From the NCBI RefSeq assembly GCF_038896935.1, contig NZ_JBANDC010000006.1, positions 1 through 64,000 on the forward strand: a DNA stretch of 64,000 bases, given 5' to 3'. Below are positions 50,630-59,666 of the stretch, one piece after another. A program made the position numbers and the translations under genes. The DNA comes from Collimonas rhizosphaerae. Lineage in GTDB: Bacteria > Pseudomonadota > Gammaproteobacteria > Burkholderiales > Burkholderiaceae_D. Numbering within the stretch: the stretch's first letter is position 1; every line of letters begins with the position of its first letter. Under the pieces are notes generated by a model. It was not told the DNA's origin. It made no database searches and saw nothing but the letters and a program-made list of their open reading frames with translations.

Positions 50630-51414
50630 GATTTGAACTCTAGTCCGATAACATTTCTGCCATTCACCTGGCGACGCTGACCGAGCAAACTGAGCAAGGT
50701 CGCCAACTTTTCCTCTTGTCCTGCCGCCGCTTCCGCGGTGCCCGAAAACTGAAAACGGCCGTCTTGCAGTTTTCCGCTGCCGTTCAACAGCATGGCTCCG
50801 CCCAGGGTCGCCAGCGTCAATCTTGCCTGCCTGCCCTGCCAGTCAAAGCGCAGCCGATAGCTACCGAGCGGCTTGACCGGCGACAAGCGCGACGCCATCG
50901 CCAGCAGGTCCAGCGTCATCACGCCGTTGATATCCACTCCGCCGGCGCTGTTGCGCGCCAGCGTCAGCGGTTGCCAGCCCAGCTGCATCTTGCCCGACGG
51001 CTGCAAAGTGTTCAAGGGCGCGCCCAGCGCCGCCAGGCGCTCGGCCGGCAAAACCATGCTGGCCGGGCTGATGCTCCACGCACTCCAGCTGCCGCGGATG
51101 CTGACCGCGGCCGACAACACTTGCGCATTCTCCAGCGTCGCGTCGACCCGTCCCAGCAAAACCAGCGGCGACAGGCGCCACGCGAACCGCCCCGGCAATA
51201 ACGCCGTCACGGCATCCTTGCCGCTGGGCGCGGCGCCGATGAAGGCCGAACCGCGCCACAAGGAACCTTGGGCGTCGCCTAGCGTCAGCCTGCCTCCGGT
51301 GCGGCTTTCCAGCAGCGGCGCCAGCCAGGCAGCCGGTAAAAAGACCGACACCGTGACCAGCGTACTCAGCAACGCCACCGCCGCCCACACCAATACTCTA
51401 CTCAAGCCACGCAT
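50626..51414 (-). CDS. gspN: Type II secretion system protein N
   Basis: A 262-residue protein with one N-terminal membrane segment (WAAVALLSTLVTVSVFLPAAWL) and a long beta-rich periplasmic part (LLESRTGGRLTLGDAQGSLWRGSA, LSPLVLLGRVDATL). GspN is an accessory subunit of unclear role found in Pseudomonas/Burkholderia-type systems. The ATG at 51412-51414 has CCAGGAA just upstream; an in-frame GTG at 51450 would add 12 residues and lacks such a site. Overlaps gspD by four bases. Confidence 0.82.
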   Translation of the reverse strand: MRGLSRVLVWAAVALLSTLVTVSVFLPAAWLAPLLESRTGGRLTLGDAQGSLWRGSAFIGAAPSGKDAVTALLPGRFAWRLSPLVLLGRVDATLENAQVLSAAVSIRGSWSAWSISPASMVLPAERLAALGAPLNTLQPSGKMQLGWQPLTLARNSAGGVDINGVMTLDLLAMASRLSPVKPLGSYRLRFDWQGRQARLTLATLGGAMLLNGSGKLQDGRFQFSGTAEAAAGQEEKLATLLSLLGQRRQVNGRNVIGLEFKS

Positions 51415-51459
51415 CAAATTTCCTGGAAGCCGGATAACAACGCCAGCCACATGCGGCCA

Positions 51460-51999
51460 TTACTCATGCTTTTGCTGCCACAACGTGACCGTGGCATTGA
51501 CGATGCCCGGCTGCGCATTCGCACCGCCGGCCGCACTGACATTGGCGTCTACCACTTGCCAATGAGCATTCTTCTGCGCATCATCGAGCCAGTCTAGCAG
51601 CCCGGCAAATGCTACTGCCGACAACTGCACCTTGGCCATGTCGCCGCTGAGCGTCACGCTTTGCGGGGTCAAACCTTTGATTTTCAATGCTGTCTCGACC
51701 GCCTCCTTGCTGAGCGGCGCAGCCGGCCGTTCAGCCAGCTGGCCGGACAGGGACGCCGCCTTGGCTGTCAACGACTGCAATTCAGCGGCTTGCTGGCGCA
51801 ACGCAGGCAAGTCTTTCTGCAAGCGGGCGCGGCCGCTCAGCGCAGGGTCCAGCAAAAGCAGGTAAATCACGGCGACCAGGATCAGCGCGCCGGCCGCACC
51901 TAGCAGGCGGCGTTCGCGCTGGTTTCTTTGCGCCCAATACTGGCTTGCAGGGGTGCTGATTTTTTCCCAGGATTGCTGTAGCTGGTTACGTGTCGACAT
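51460..51999 (-). CDS. gspM: Type II secretion system protein M
   Basis: A 179-residue inner-membrane protein. A cytoplasmic N-terminus precedes a membrane segment at about 35-55 (LLGAAGALILVAVIYLLLL), then a coiled coil and a ferredoxin-like periplasmic domain (LTPQSVTLSGDMAKVQLSAV, FAGLLDWLDD). It binds GspL. The ATG overlaps the gspL stop codon as TAATG, which is chosen over an ATG 24 bases upstream that would sit inside gspL. Confidence 0.88.
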   Translation of the reverse strand: MSTRNQLQQSWEKISTPASQYWAQRNQRERRLLGAAGALILVAVIYLLLLDPALSGRARLQKDLPALRQQAAELQSLTAKAASLSGQLAERPAAPLSKEAVETALKIKGLTPQSVTLSGDMAKVQLSAVAFAGLLDWLDDAQKNAHWQVVDANVSAAGGANAQPGIVNATVTLWQQKHE

Positions 52000-53285
52000 T
52001 ACTTGCGGCTCCCGATCTGCCATGCGCCGCTAGCCGGCTTGCTCAGTGTTAATTGGCTGCTCTCCAGCACGCTCTTGACCTGCGCTTCCGCCGCATCGGC
52101 GTCGGCCGGGTTTTTCAAGCGCACCAGCAAATGATGGTCGCGATATTCGACGCTGCTGATGGCCGCGATGTCCGCGCTTTGCGGCGATCCGGCCCAGGCC
52201 GCGCCGAATATGGACGCCAGCGCCAGGAAATCGTCAGGCGCCAGCTGGCCGCCGTCGCGCTGCGCGGCGGCGATCTTTTGCCTGGTCTGGGCAATCGGAT
52301 CAACGATCACGGTTTCTTTTGGAAAGGCCGCGCGATAACTCTGCATCATGCCGGCGCGCAGGCTGGCGGCTTCGCGCCGCATGCGCAGCCAGTCGTAATT
52401 GAGGCTGACGACATTCACCAGCAGCACGGCTGCCGCCAATCCCAGCGGCCAGCGCCAGCGGCGCCAGCTGAACTCGGTGCCGGCTGCGCTCGCGGTCAGG
52501 CCGCTCATCAGGTCAACGCCGGTGCGCGCCAGGTCCTGGGCGCCCGGTATCCAGTGCGACCAGTCGTCGGCCAGCACCGTCACTTGCGGCTGCGCCAGTT
52601 CCTGGTACTGCGCCAGGCTGGACTGCGGCACATACAAGGTGACCGGCAGCTGCGGCACAATTGCCGCCATGCTGTCCAGGACGCCTTGCGCCACGGACTG
52701 TCCGGAAGCGGGCGACAAGGACCAGCCCAACCCCTGTTCGGCCGAGGTGCGCAAGGCGACGTCGATGTCGCCGCCATGATCGGTGATGGCTGCAGCGGCC
52801 GTGTCCGGTTCGCGCAGGGGCAGGCAGAGCTGGGCTGGCCAGGCTTGCAGATTATGCGCGCCCAGCGCCAACAGGGTCTTGACCAGCAGCTCCAGCCAGT
52901 CTCGCTGGACCACGGCAATCAGGCGCTGCTTGTCCTCAACCTGCGCCGCGGCCCGGCCACTGCGCTTGCGCCCGGCTACGATCACGCAGTCAAAGGGATC
53001 GACCAGCAGTTGTTCTTCCACCAGGTTCGGCAACGCCAGCTTCAGTTTGGCGTCGGATAGCGGCGGCACCTGCAATTGCAGCAGGTTGACGTCGGCCGCG
53101 GCCAGCAGCACCACCACACGCGTTGCGCCGGCAATAACCTCGGCCAGGCCCGACAGCTGCTCGGCGCCCTGGCGTTCGATGCGGCCGCTGTCGGCCACCA
53201 GCGCGAAGCGGCAATCGGGCATGGCCACTGCCGCCGCGCTATCGAGCGTGGCCCTGGCGGGTAAGCGGATATATAAGGTACTCAA
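51999..53285 (-). CDS. gspL: Type II secretion system protein L
   Basis: A 428-residue protein with a cytoplasmic actin-like domain (about 1-270; VVVLLAAADVNLLQLQVPPL, PNLVEEQLLVDPFDCVIVAG), a membrane segment near 285-305 and a periplasmic ferredoxin-like domain. It recruits the ATPase GspE to the membrane and pairs with GspM. It starts 14 bases after gspK ends. Confidence 0.92.
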   Translation of the reverse strand: MSTLYIRLPARATLDSAAAVAMPDCRFALVADSGRIERQGAEQLSGLAEVIAGATRVVVLLAAADVNLLQLQVPPLSDAKLKLALPNLVEEQLLVDPFDCVIVAGRKRSGRAAAQVEDKQRLIAVVQRDWLELLVKTLLALGAHNLQAWPAQLCLPLREPDTAAAAITDHGGDIDVALRTSAEQGLGWSLSPASGQSVAQGVLDSMAAIVPQLPVTLYVPQSSLAQYQELAQPQVTVLADDWSHWIPGAQDLARTGVDLMSGLTASAAGTEFSWRRWRWPLGLAAAVLLVNVVSLNYDWLRMRREAASLRAGMMQSYRAAFPKETVIVDPIAQTRQKIAAAQRDGGQLAPDDFLALASIFGAAWAGSPQSADIAAISSVEYRDHHLLVRLKNPADADAAEAQVKSVLESSQLTLSKPASGAWQIGSRK

Positions 53286-53299
53286 AACGCATCTTCCAT

Positions 53300-54283
53300 T
53301 TATTGTTCTCTAATCCACACTATAGTGCTGCCGGCCCGGTTATTGGTAGGACGCTGTATCAAGGATACGGTATTGAGACCCGCGCGCCCCATTCGAATCT
53401 TGCCGTACACCAAAAAAAAGTTGCTGGCGACCGCCACATTGGCGTTCGCCGAAAAAGTTTTCCCGAACAGGTTTGACATTTGCGTCGATAAATTCGCCGT
53501 ATCGAGAAACGGCGCCGTACGCCGTGCGGCGATCAGCGTATTCGCCTCCGCCAGTGACAAATCGGCAAAACGGGCCGCCAGCACCTCCGCCGGCGCGGTA
53601 TTCGCATTGATCGGCATGGCGGCGCCGGCCAAAGGCAGCACCACGACAAAGTCTTGCAATTGCTTCACCATGGCCGGGGTATAGCCGGGCACCGACAACA
53701 GGTCGTCCACCTGCAGCAAGGGCAAAGCGCTGCTGTCCGACTTGGCTGCGGTCTGCTGTCCGGCGGGATTGACGATCGGCTGGCTTTTGGCGATGGCTTG
53801 CGCAGTGGCGGTCGCCAGGCCGGTCGGCAGGTGCAGGTAGCCCAGCAGGCGCTTGAACACCGCCACCTCGTCGGGAATCGGCACGCCGTTCTGGCTCAGG
53901 TTGTTCAGGTTGTAGCGCGACTGGGCGTCGACAATGCTGCCGGACAGGATGGCGTCACCGGCATCGCCGGCCGGCTGGCCGTCTTCCACGTACTGGTCAA
54001 GGCGGGTATCGGCCAGCGGCGCGGCCCACGGCTGTCCCAGGTGGTCGTAGTTGAATTGGCGGCCGCTGGCGCGCAAGATCATGCTGGCCCAATCCAGGGC
54101 GCCGCGCATGATCCAGTCTTTCTGCAGCTGCAAGCGCTGGTTCTCGATCGAGCGCACCTGCACCTGCTGCTGCCAGAACAGGCTGGCGACGATGGTCACC
54201 GCCAGCGTCGTCAGCAGCAAGGCGGTCACCACCGCGACGCCGCGTTGTGCGTAATGCATCGGCGGCCGCTGCGTCCGGCTCAT
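53300..54283 (-). CDS. gspK: Type II secretion system minor pseudopilin K
   Basis: A 327-residue tip pseudopilin. The prepilin-like N-terminus QRGVAVVTALLLTTLAVTIVASL lacks the usual Phe+1/Glu5 as GspK proteins do. The large globular insert (about 60-300) contains the SAM-like repeats (LLQVDDLLSVPGYTPAMVKQL) and the INANTAPAEVLAA motif. It caps the pseudopilus with GspI and GspJ. Its ATG overlaps the gspJ stop as ATGA. Confidence 0.93.
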   Translation of the reverse strand: MSRTQRPPMHYAQRGVAVVTALLLTTLAVTIVASLFWQQQVQVRSIENQRLQLQKDWIMRGALDWASMILRASGRQFNYDHLGQPWAAPLADTRLDQYVEDGQPAGDAGDAILSGSIVDAQSRYNLNNLSQNGVPIPDEVAVFKRLLGYLHLPTGLATATAQAIAKSQPIVNPAGQQTAAKSDSSALPLLQVDDLLSVPGYTPAMVKQLQDFVVVLPLAGAAMPINANTAPAEVLAARFADLSLAEANTLIAARRTAPFLDTANLSTQMSNLFGKTFSANANVAVASNFFLVYGKIRMGRAGLNTVSLIQRPTNNRAGSTIVWIREQ

Positions 54284-54930
54284 GACGCCCCCAGCAGGAA
54301 GGTCTTGGCCATGGTGCTGTTGTCATGGCCGCGCAGCTGCAGGGCGACTTGCAGGCCGGTCCAGCGGTTGGCGTTGACGTTGGTGCTGTCCTGGCTGCCA
54401 GTGCCGGCGGCCGCGGCGGATGGCCGCCAGCCCTGGCCGTCGCTGCCCCACAATTGCATCTGCATGCTGGCGATATCGGACTGCAGCAGCACTGCCTGGC
54501 TGCTGTCGCCGGCATCGTTGAGGGCGCTCTGCCACATGCTGTCGAGCTGGTTCAGGTCGCGCGTGGGCGCCGACTCCTGGCGCGTCAGGCGGCCGTCGCG
54601 CAGACGGTAGTCGATGACCTGGACACGGGTCGGCTGCTGGTCGGCAAACACCAGCCGCACCATCAGCAGGCGCCCCGGCTGCGCCAGCAAGGTGGGCCGC
54701 GCCGACATCAGGCTGAGCGGAGCGATCTGGGCGCAATCGCTTTGCAGCTGCGCAAACGTCAGCTGCATGCCGCGCGTCTGCTCCATTTCGGTGGTCAGCG
54801 CAACCCGCGACCGCACGATCCCGTCCAGCCCGCGCCAGCCGAGTATCGCCACCATCGCCAGGATGGTGATCGCAATGATCATCTCAACCAGCGTAAAGCC
54901 GGACGAGCCGTTTTTGCTGCTAACGCGCAT
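54280..54930 (-). CDS. gspJ: Type II secretion system minor pseudopilin J
   Basis: A 216-residue pseudopilin with the cleavage context SSG|FTLVEMIIAITILAM (Glu at +5). The globular part has the GspJ pattern (WRGLDGIVRSR, DCAQIAPL, LMVRLVF, LTRQESAPTRDL). It belongs to the quasi-helical tip complex with GspI and GspK. The start overlaps gspI by 11 bases. Confidence 0.93.
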   Translation of the reverse strand: MRVSSKNGSSGFTLVEMIIAITILAMVAILGWRGLDGIVRSRVALTTEMEQTRGMQLTFAQLQSDCAQIAPLSLMSARPTLLAQPGRLLMVRLVFADQQPTRVQVIDYRLRDGRLTRQESAPTRDLNQLDSMWQSALNDAGDSSQAVLLQSDIASMQMQLWGSDGQGWRPSAAAAGTGSQDSTNVNANRWTGLQVALQLRGHDNSTMAKTFLLGAS

Positions 54931-55312
54931 TCGGCACCACCTGCGACAAGTTGATGATGCGCCGGTCAGAACTGGCGTCGGCGAACACCGCTACTTCGAC
55001 CCGCCGGAAATACGGATTCGGCGTACCGGATACCTTTTCTTCGCAACGCAGCGGCAAGTCGCCTTGCGGGCAATCGAAGCTGCGATTGCCGATCGCGGGC
55101 CATTCATGGCCGAGACGGATCTGGGTCAGCCGGTTTTCCGCCGACCAGTTCGCCATCATGGCGGCGCGCAATCCGCTGCTGTTCTGCGTCAGGCTGCCGA
55201 CCGCACGCAGGCTGGCGCCCAGCGCCGTGCCGACGATGACCAGCGCCACCAGCACTTCCAGCAAGGTAAAACCGGCTTGATGACGATGGGGAGGCGGTTT
55301 CGGCGTAAACAT
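54920..55312 (-). CDS. gspI: Type II secretion system minor pseudopilin I
   Basis: A 130-residue pseudopilin with prepilin processing site QAG|FTLLEVLVALVIVGTAL. It is the nucleating subunit of the pseudopilus tip. The C-terminal YFRRVEVAVF segment is typical. Its ATG directly abuts the gspH stop as TAAATG. Confidence 0.94.
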   Translation of the reverse strand: MFTPKPPPHRHQAGFTLLEVLVALVIVGTALGASLRAVGSLTQNSSGLRAAMMANWSAENRLTQIRLGHEWPAIGNRSFDCPQGDLPLRCEEKVSGTPNPYFRRVEVAVFADASSDRRIINLSQVVPNAR

Positions 55313-55798
55313 TTATTCGACCGCAAAATGACCGATGCCATCGGCGCGGATGACGACGCTGCTGTCGCCGCTGGCCATGGTCAGCGCAAACGGCTTGTCG
55401 ACCGGTTCGCGGCCGAAGGTGATGCGCAGCGTATCCGGCGCCGACGCTTCGGTCGGCGCCGGATTCATCGATAGCTGCATGGGCGTGCGTTTGAATTCGC
55501 GCTGGCGCAGCATGTCGTCCTGGGTCAGCGCCTGCCAGCCGCTTTCTTCGCGCACCAGGAAACGGTAGCCGTTGGCGTCGGCTTCGAAAGCGGTGGGACG
55601 GTTGCGCAAGATGGCTTCTTCGCGCGTCAATTGCAGCAGCAAGGCGATGCGCTGCGCATCGTTCTGCATGACCTGCCGATCGCTGCGAAAGGCGTTAAGC
55701 GAGACCACGCCCAGCGTGATGCCGGCAATCACCACCACCACCAGCAGTTCCAGCAGGGTAAAACCCTGGCGCAGATTGCGATGCGCCATTGTGGACAT
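55313..55798 (-). CDS. gspH: Type II secretion system minor pseudopilin H
   Basis: A 161-residue pseudopilin with processing site RQG|FTLLELLVVVVIAGITL and the GspH-like body (QNDAQRIALLLQLTREEAILRNRP, FEADANGYRFLVRE). It links the tip to the GspG shaft. The ATG at 55796-55798 overlaps the gspG stop codon as TAATG and is preferred to a GTG 12 bases upstream. Confidence 0.93.
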   Translation of the reverse strand: MSTMAHRNLRQGFTLLELLVVVVIAGITLGVVSLNAFRSDRQVMQNDAQRIALLLQLTREEAILRNRPTAFEADANGYRFLVREESGWQALTQDDMLRQREFKRTPMQLSMNPAPTEASAPDTLRITFGREPVDKPFALTMASGDSSVVIRADGIGHFAVE

Positions 55799-56262
55799 TA
55801 CAAGTCCCACGAACCGATGTCGGCATCATTACCTTCGCCGCCCGGCTGGCCATCCGCACCGTAAGAGAATATGTCGACTTCGCCCTTGATGCCGGGCGAC
55901 AGGTATTGATAAGGAGTGCCCCACGGATCCTTCGGCAGCTTGTCGATATAACCGCCGCTCTTCCAGCCGTTGGCGGCCGGTCCGTTGGTGGGCTTGGCGA
56001 CCAGCGCCTGCAAGCCTTGTTCGGTGGTCGGGTAGCGCTGGTTGTCCAGCTTGTACAGCTTGAGCGCCTGCATCAAGGTGCCGATATCCTGGCGCGCGGC
56101 CTGGATCCGCGCATCGTCGGTGCGTCCCATCAGCTTGGGCACCACCAATGCCGCCAGGATCCCCATGATCACCACCACCACCATGATTTCAATCAGCGTG
56201 AAGCCGCGTTGCATGGCAAGCGTGGAACGGCGCCGAAGGGCAGGAAACATTGTGCTATGCAT
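55798..56262 (-). CDS. gspG: Type II secretion system major pseudopilin G
   Basis: A 154-residue major pseudopilin, first gene of the operon. The processing site is QRG|FTLIEIMVVVVIMGILAAL, and the body has LYKLDNQRYPTTEQGLQAL and the calcium-binding loop SYGADGQPGGEGNDADIGSW. The ATG at 56260-56262 follows AAGGAAAG by two to five bases; an upstream in-frame ATG (56292) lacks a site. A TATAAT promoter lies 45 bases upstream. The order G-H-I-J-K-L-M-N-D-E-F-C makes a full envelope-spanning system; prepilin peptidase GspO is elsewhere. Confidence 0.96.
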   Translation of the reverse strand: MHSTMFPALRRRSTLAMQRGFTLIEIMVVVVIMGILAALVVPKLMGRTDDARIQAARQDIGTLMQALKLYKLDNQRYPTTEQGLQALVAKPTNGPAANGWKSGGYIDKLPKDPWGTPYQYLSPGIKGEVDIFSYGADGQPGGEGNDADIGSWDL

Positions 56263-56306
56263 TTCTTTCCTTATCAAAAAAACCATGAACATGTTTGGAA
56301 AGGGCG

Positions 56307-56312
56307 ATTATA
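56307..56312 (-). promoter_or_regulatory. -10 element of the gsp operon
   Basis: A perfect TATAAT read leftward, 45 bases before the gspG start. No strong -35 is seen at 17 bases, hinting at activator dependence. The 16-mer at 56324-56339, identical to one at 2525-2540, lies where an activator or repressor would bind. Confidence 0.55.
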
Positions 56313-56476
56313 TGCTGCAATCGTTGCAAATAAGCATGAGAGAGGCACTTAATTCTGACCAGTGTATCTATCCAGGTTTTGTCATTGATTCGACACAAAG
56401 AAATGATACTACTTCAAACGCACACTGCGACATTGCATCGCCGTGCCCGATCCGCAAAAAAACCGGCGGCCGCGAG

Positions 56477-57493
56477 TTACGCCGCCTCTTCGCGCGGATT
56501 GCGCGACAACAGCAGTTCCATCACGGACTGCAGCGAATCGCCGTCGAATAAAACGCCGGCCACCGCATTGGTGATCGGCATGTCGACCCCGCATTCCCGG
56601 GCCAGGGCGCGCACTGCCGCGGCGCATCGCACACCCTCGGCGACATGGCCGAGTTCGGTGACGATGGTAGCCAGCGGCTTGCCTTGCGCCAAGCCCAGCC
56701 CGACCCGGCGGTTGCGCGACAGGTCGCCGGTGCAGGTCAGTATCAGGTCGCCGACCCCGGACAAGCCCATGAAGGTCTCGCTGCGGCCGCCGAGGGCGAT
56801 GCCGAGCCGCGTAATTTCCGCCAGGCCGCGGGTGATCAAGGCGGCCCGCGCATTCAAGCCAAGCCCGAGGCCGTCCGCCACGCCGGTGGCGATCGCCAGG
56901 ATATTCTTTACCGCGCCGCCGACTTCGACACCGACCACGTCGTCGGTCGAATAGACGCGGATATTGTCGCCATGGACCGCCGCCACCACCTGCTCGCACA
57001 ACCCGGCGTGGGCGCTGGCGACCGACAAGGCGCAAGGCAGCCCGCGCGCAACTTCTTGCGCAAAAGACGGCCCGGACAGCGCCGCAGCCGGAACTGCATC
57101 GCCCAGCACCTGGCGCACGATCTGGTGCGGCAGCAGGCGCGTGCTTTCTTCAAAGCCCTTGCATAGCCAGACGATATTGGGAATGGGAAAAGCTTGCAGC
57201 TGCTGCGCCAGTTCGCGCAAACCGGCGACGGAAGAAGCGACGATCAGCAATGCTTCGCTCTGCTTCGCCTGTGCAGCGGTGGTTACGTGCGCCAGCGCCT
57301 GCGAAAAATCGGCGCTGAGAGCCAGCGTGTCGGGCAAGCCGAAACCGGGCAGGTAAACGGTATTTTCGCGCTGCGCGGCGGCGGCGGCCATGGCGGCCGG
57401 ATTACGTCCCCACAACAGCACGTCATGGCGCTGCGCCAATGCGATGGCCAGCGCGGTGCCCCATGCGCCGGCGCCGAGTATGGTGATGTTCAT
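56477..57493 (-). CDS. gpsA: Glycerol-3-phosphate dehydrogenase [NAD(P)+]
   Basis: A 338-residue enzyme reducing dihydroxyacetone phosphate to sn-glycerol-3-phosphate for phospholipid synthesis. The Rossmann motif ITILGAGAWGTALA starts at residue 3, with SGPSFAQEVA and GVEVGGAVKNILAIATGVADGLGLG as catalytic-domain signatures. The ATG at 57491-57493 is chosen; an upstream GTG adds eight non-conserved residues. It ends the rhodanese-grxC-secB-SH3-gpsA group, a frequent proteobacterial order (secB-gpsA). Confidence 0.95.
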   Translation of the reverse strand: MNITILGAGAWGTALAIALAQRHDVLLWGRNPAAMAAAAAQRENTVYLPGFGLPDTLALSADFSQALAHVTTAAQAKQSEALLIVASSVAGLRELAQQLQAFPIPNIVWLCKGFEESTRLLPHQIVRQVLGDAVPAAALSGPSFAQEVARGLPCALSVASAHAGLCEQVVAAVHGDNIRVYSTDDVVGVEVGGAVKNILAIATGVADGLGLGLNARAALITRGLAEITRLGIALGGRSETFMGLSGVGDLILTCTGDLSRNRRVGLGLAQGKPLATIVTELGHVAEGVRCAAAVRALARECGVDMPITNAVAGVLFDGDSLQSVMELLLSRNPREEAA

Positions 57494-57561
57494 GGATGGG
57501 ATGGGTTCAGAAGACACGGGCGGCCATCAAACATGTAAAACCAAAATGGGCGAGGCAAAGG

Positions 57562-58020
57562 TCAATCGCCCCATACCTCGGTCGCCTTCACATAACCGGC
57601 CTGGCCGTCGCGATGACGCACCTTGGCCCAGCCGGACGCTACCGGATCGACCAGTTCCAGCAACACGCCTTTGTCGGCGGTAAACACCACAGCCGCGGCA
57701 TCGTCAGGATTGGCCCGGATCTTGGCGTTGGCAACACTGACCTGCAGGTTGCGCTTGGCGACCAGGCCTTTCGACTGCAGCCACGACAAATCGCCGCTGG
57801 CATCGCGCACTTTGGTCCATTCGCCGTACGTCAGCACCACTTCGACCGGCATGCCGCGCGGCGCAACCGCTACCCGCCGGCCTTTTTCGGAAGGCGCATC
57901 GTACAGCACCACCGGCGCCGCGCCGACCGCCTTGAAATCGAGCGCGTGGGCAGAACCGGCAACGCCGAGCAAGCTGGCCGACGACAAAGCGATGGAACCG
58001 GCTATGCGTGCAAAATTCAT
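57562..58020 (-). CDS. Secreted SH3-domain protein
   Basis: A 152-residue protein with a signal peptide (1-26, VAGSAHA) and two bacterial SH3-like repeats of about 55 residues each (VLYDAPSEKGRRVAVAPRGMPVEVVL...WTKV and ANAKIRANPDDAAAVVFTADKGVLLELV...GWAKV). Bacterial SH3 domains usually bind peptidoglycan or peptides. A GGAGAG site precedes the ATG at 58018-58020. Its insertion between secB and gpsA is a Burkholderiales feature; the role is unknown. Confidence 0.82.
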   Translation of the reverse strand: MNFARIAGSIALSSASLLGVAGSAHALDFKAVGAAPVVLYDAPSEKGRRVAVAPRGMPVEVVLTYGEWTKVRDASGDLSWLQSKGLVAKRNLQVSVANAKIRANPDDAAAVVFTADKGVLLELVDPVASGWAKVRHRDGQAGYVKATEVWGD

Positions 58021-58136
58021 CTGTTGCTCTCCAGTTGCGAGAATACTTCCAGGGCAGGCCAGCGACATCCTGCCTGCCGCCGTCTGGCGCCAGGCAGGAT
58101 GAAACTATGCGGCCCTGCCCCGCTTGCCGTGCAAAA

Positions 58137-58640
58137 TCAGTTGATCGCCGACGTGCCGTCAACCGCGATGCTGTCGCCGCTGCCCTTTTGCTGTTGCTCG
58201 GCCAGCGCTTGCAGGCGTTGTTGATAGAACACTTCGAAATTGATTTCAGCCAGGTGGATAGGCGGGAAACCGGCGCGCGTGATGGCGTCTGCCAGGTTGG
58301 CGCGCAGATAAGGGTAGACGATGTTCGGGCAGCCTATGCCAAGCAACGGATCCAGCTGTTCGGTAGGAATGTTGCGCAATTCGAAAATGCCGGCTTGCTT
58401 GCCCTCGACCAGGAACGCTACCTTGTCTTTCACCTTGGCGGTGACGGTAACCGTGACAGTCGACTCGAAAATGCCTTCGGCCAGCGCTTCGGCGCCGACA
58501 TCCACCGCTACTTCGATCTGCGGTGCTTCCTGTTCGAGGAAAATGGCCGGCGAATTCGGTTGTTCAAGCGACAAATCTTTCAGGTAAACGCGTTGAATCT
58601 GGAACACCGGTTGTTCAACTTGTTGGTTCTCTTCAGCCAT
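58137..58640 (-). CDS. secB: Protein-export chaperone SecB
   Basis: A 167-residue tetrameric chaperone holding preproteins unfolded and passing them to SecA. Conserved parts are FQIQRVYLKDLSLEQPNSP at the start, VDVGAEAL, GIFELRNIPTEQLDPLLGIGCPNIVYPYLRANLAD, and PPIHLAEINFEVFY. The tail is short and Gly/Ser-rich. It lies between grxC and the SH3 gene. Confidence 0.97.
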   Translation of the reverse strand: MAEENQQVEQPVFQIQRVYLKDLSLEQPNSPAIFLEQEAPQIEVAVDVGAEALAEGIFESTVTVTVTAKVKDKVAFLVEGKQAGIFELRNIPTEQLDPLLGIGCPNIVYPYLRANLADAITRAGFPPIHLAEINFEVFYQQRLQALAEQQQKGSGDSIAVDGTSAIN

Positions 58641-58763
58641 GACACTCTTTCAGTTAACATTTAAATTAGCCGGACGGCAGACAAGCCATCCGGCCAGCTA
58701 TCAGTACAATCCGCAACAATACCTGAATCGCAGGACTAATTGACGAAAATTAGTTGCCGAAAA

Positions 58764-59027
58764 TCAGGCGCTTTGCAGCAGGGGCTCCAGCTTGCCATCG
58801 CGATCAAGCGCATGCAAGTCGTCAAAACCGCCGACATGGGTCGCGCCGATATAAATTTGCGGCACGGTGCGGCGGCCAGTCTTTTGCATCATCGTGTCGC
58901 GCTGCGCCGGATCGAGGTCAATCCGGATCTTCTCGATACTTTCCACGCCTTTTGCCTTCAGCAGCTGTTCGGCGCGAATGCAATACGGGCACACGGCGGT
59001 GCTATACATTAGTACATGGGCGGTCAT
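58764..59027 (-). CDS. grxC: Glutaredoxin 3
   Basis: An 87-residue glutaredoxin with redox motif CPYC near residue 14, the cis-Pro segment TVPQIYIG and the GGFDDLHALD glutathione-binding end. It reduces disulfides with glutathione in the cytoplasm. It is placed between a rhodanese and secB, as in most proteobacteria. Confidence 0.97.
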   Translation of the reverse strand: MTAHVLMYSTAVCPYCIRAEQLLKAKGVESIEKIRIDLDPAQRDTMMQKTGRRTVPQIYIGATHVGGFDDLHALDRDGKLEPLLQSA

Positions 59028-59075
59028 GGTTGTTCCTTGTGCTGGCTGAGCCGGATCCAGGGGATCCCGGCTGCG

Positions 59076-59477
59076 TTATTTGACGGTAGGCAGACCCTGG
59101 GTCTGCCAGGCAGCGATCCCGCCTTCCAGGTTATAGGCCTGGGCAAACCCGGCCTGGCCCAGCAGGGCGACGGCTTTGGTCGCCTGGTTGCCAGTCTGGC
59201 ATACCACCAGCACGTTCTTTGCTTTAAACTTCTCCAGTTCAACCATGCGCTGCGGCAAGTCCGTCAAGGGAATATTCTTGGCGTCGATCAGGTGGGCGGC
59301 GGCAAAAGCCGCGCTGTCGCGCACGTCCAGCACCAGTGTCTTGCCCTGGTTGATCAGCTGGGTAGCCTGCAAGGTCGATACCCGGTTACCGCGTTTTTGC
59401 AACAAGGGCAGCAACAGTGCGCCACCCGATAAAACTGCTACTGCGAACAGAAAAATGTTATCAATCAAGAATTTCAC
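59076..59477 (-). CDS. Membrane-anchored rhodanese-like sulfurtransferase
   Basis: A 133-residue protein (YibN-like) with an N-terminal membrane segment (6-25, IFLFAVAVLSGGALLLPLL) and a single rhodanese domain. The active-site cysteine is in VVCQTGNQA. It probably handles persulfide sulfur at the membrane. It is the first gene of the leftward group and divergent from gpmA, with 189 bases between. Confidence 0.92.
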   Translation of the reverse strand: MKFLIDNIFLFAVAVLSGGALLLPLLQKRGNRVSTLQATQLINQGKTLVLDVRDSAAFAAAHLIDAKNIPLTDLPQRMVELEKFKAKNVLVVCQTGNQATKAVALLGQAGFAQAYNLEGGIAAWQTQGLPTVK

Positions 59478-59666
59478 GTTGATCCAATGGTATTAGTTAA
59501 TCCCGCCATTATAAAATAGAAGCTGAGGCGCCATTCAATTCGTATCGGGTCCCGCGAAAAAACCTTTGCGCCCCATTTACCCTGCCACCATGTAAATGCG
59601 GAGTCCTTGGCTGAATTCCAATGGCGGACAATAGATTTCTTACTCTTAGTTAGCAAACTTACCACT

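Noticed and set aside
53385..53400. GATTCGAA-like sequence resembling a tRNA T-loop
   Set aside because: It lies inside gspK with no cloverleaf around it. No other tRNA-like element was found in the window.
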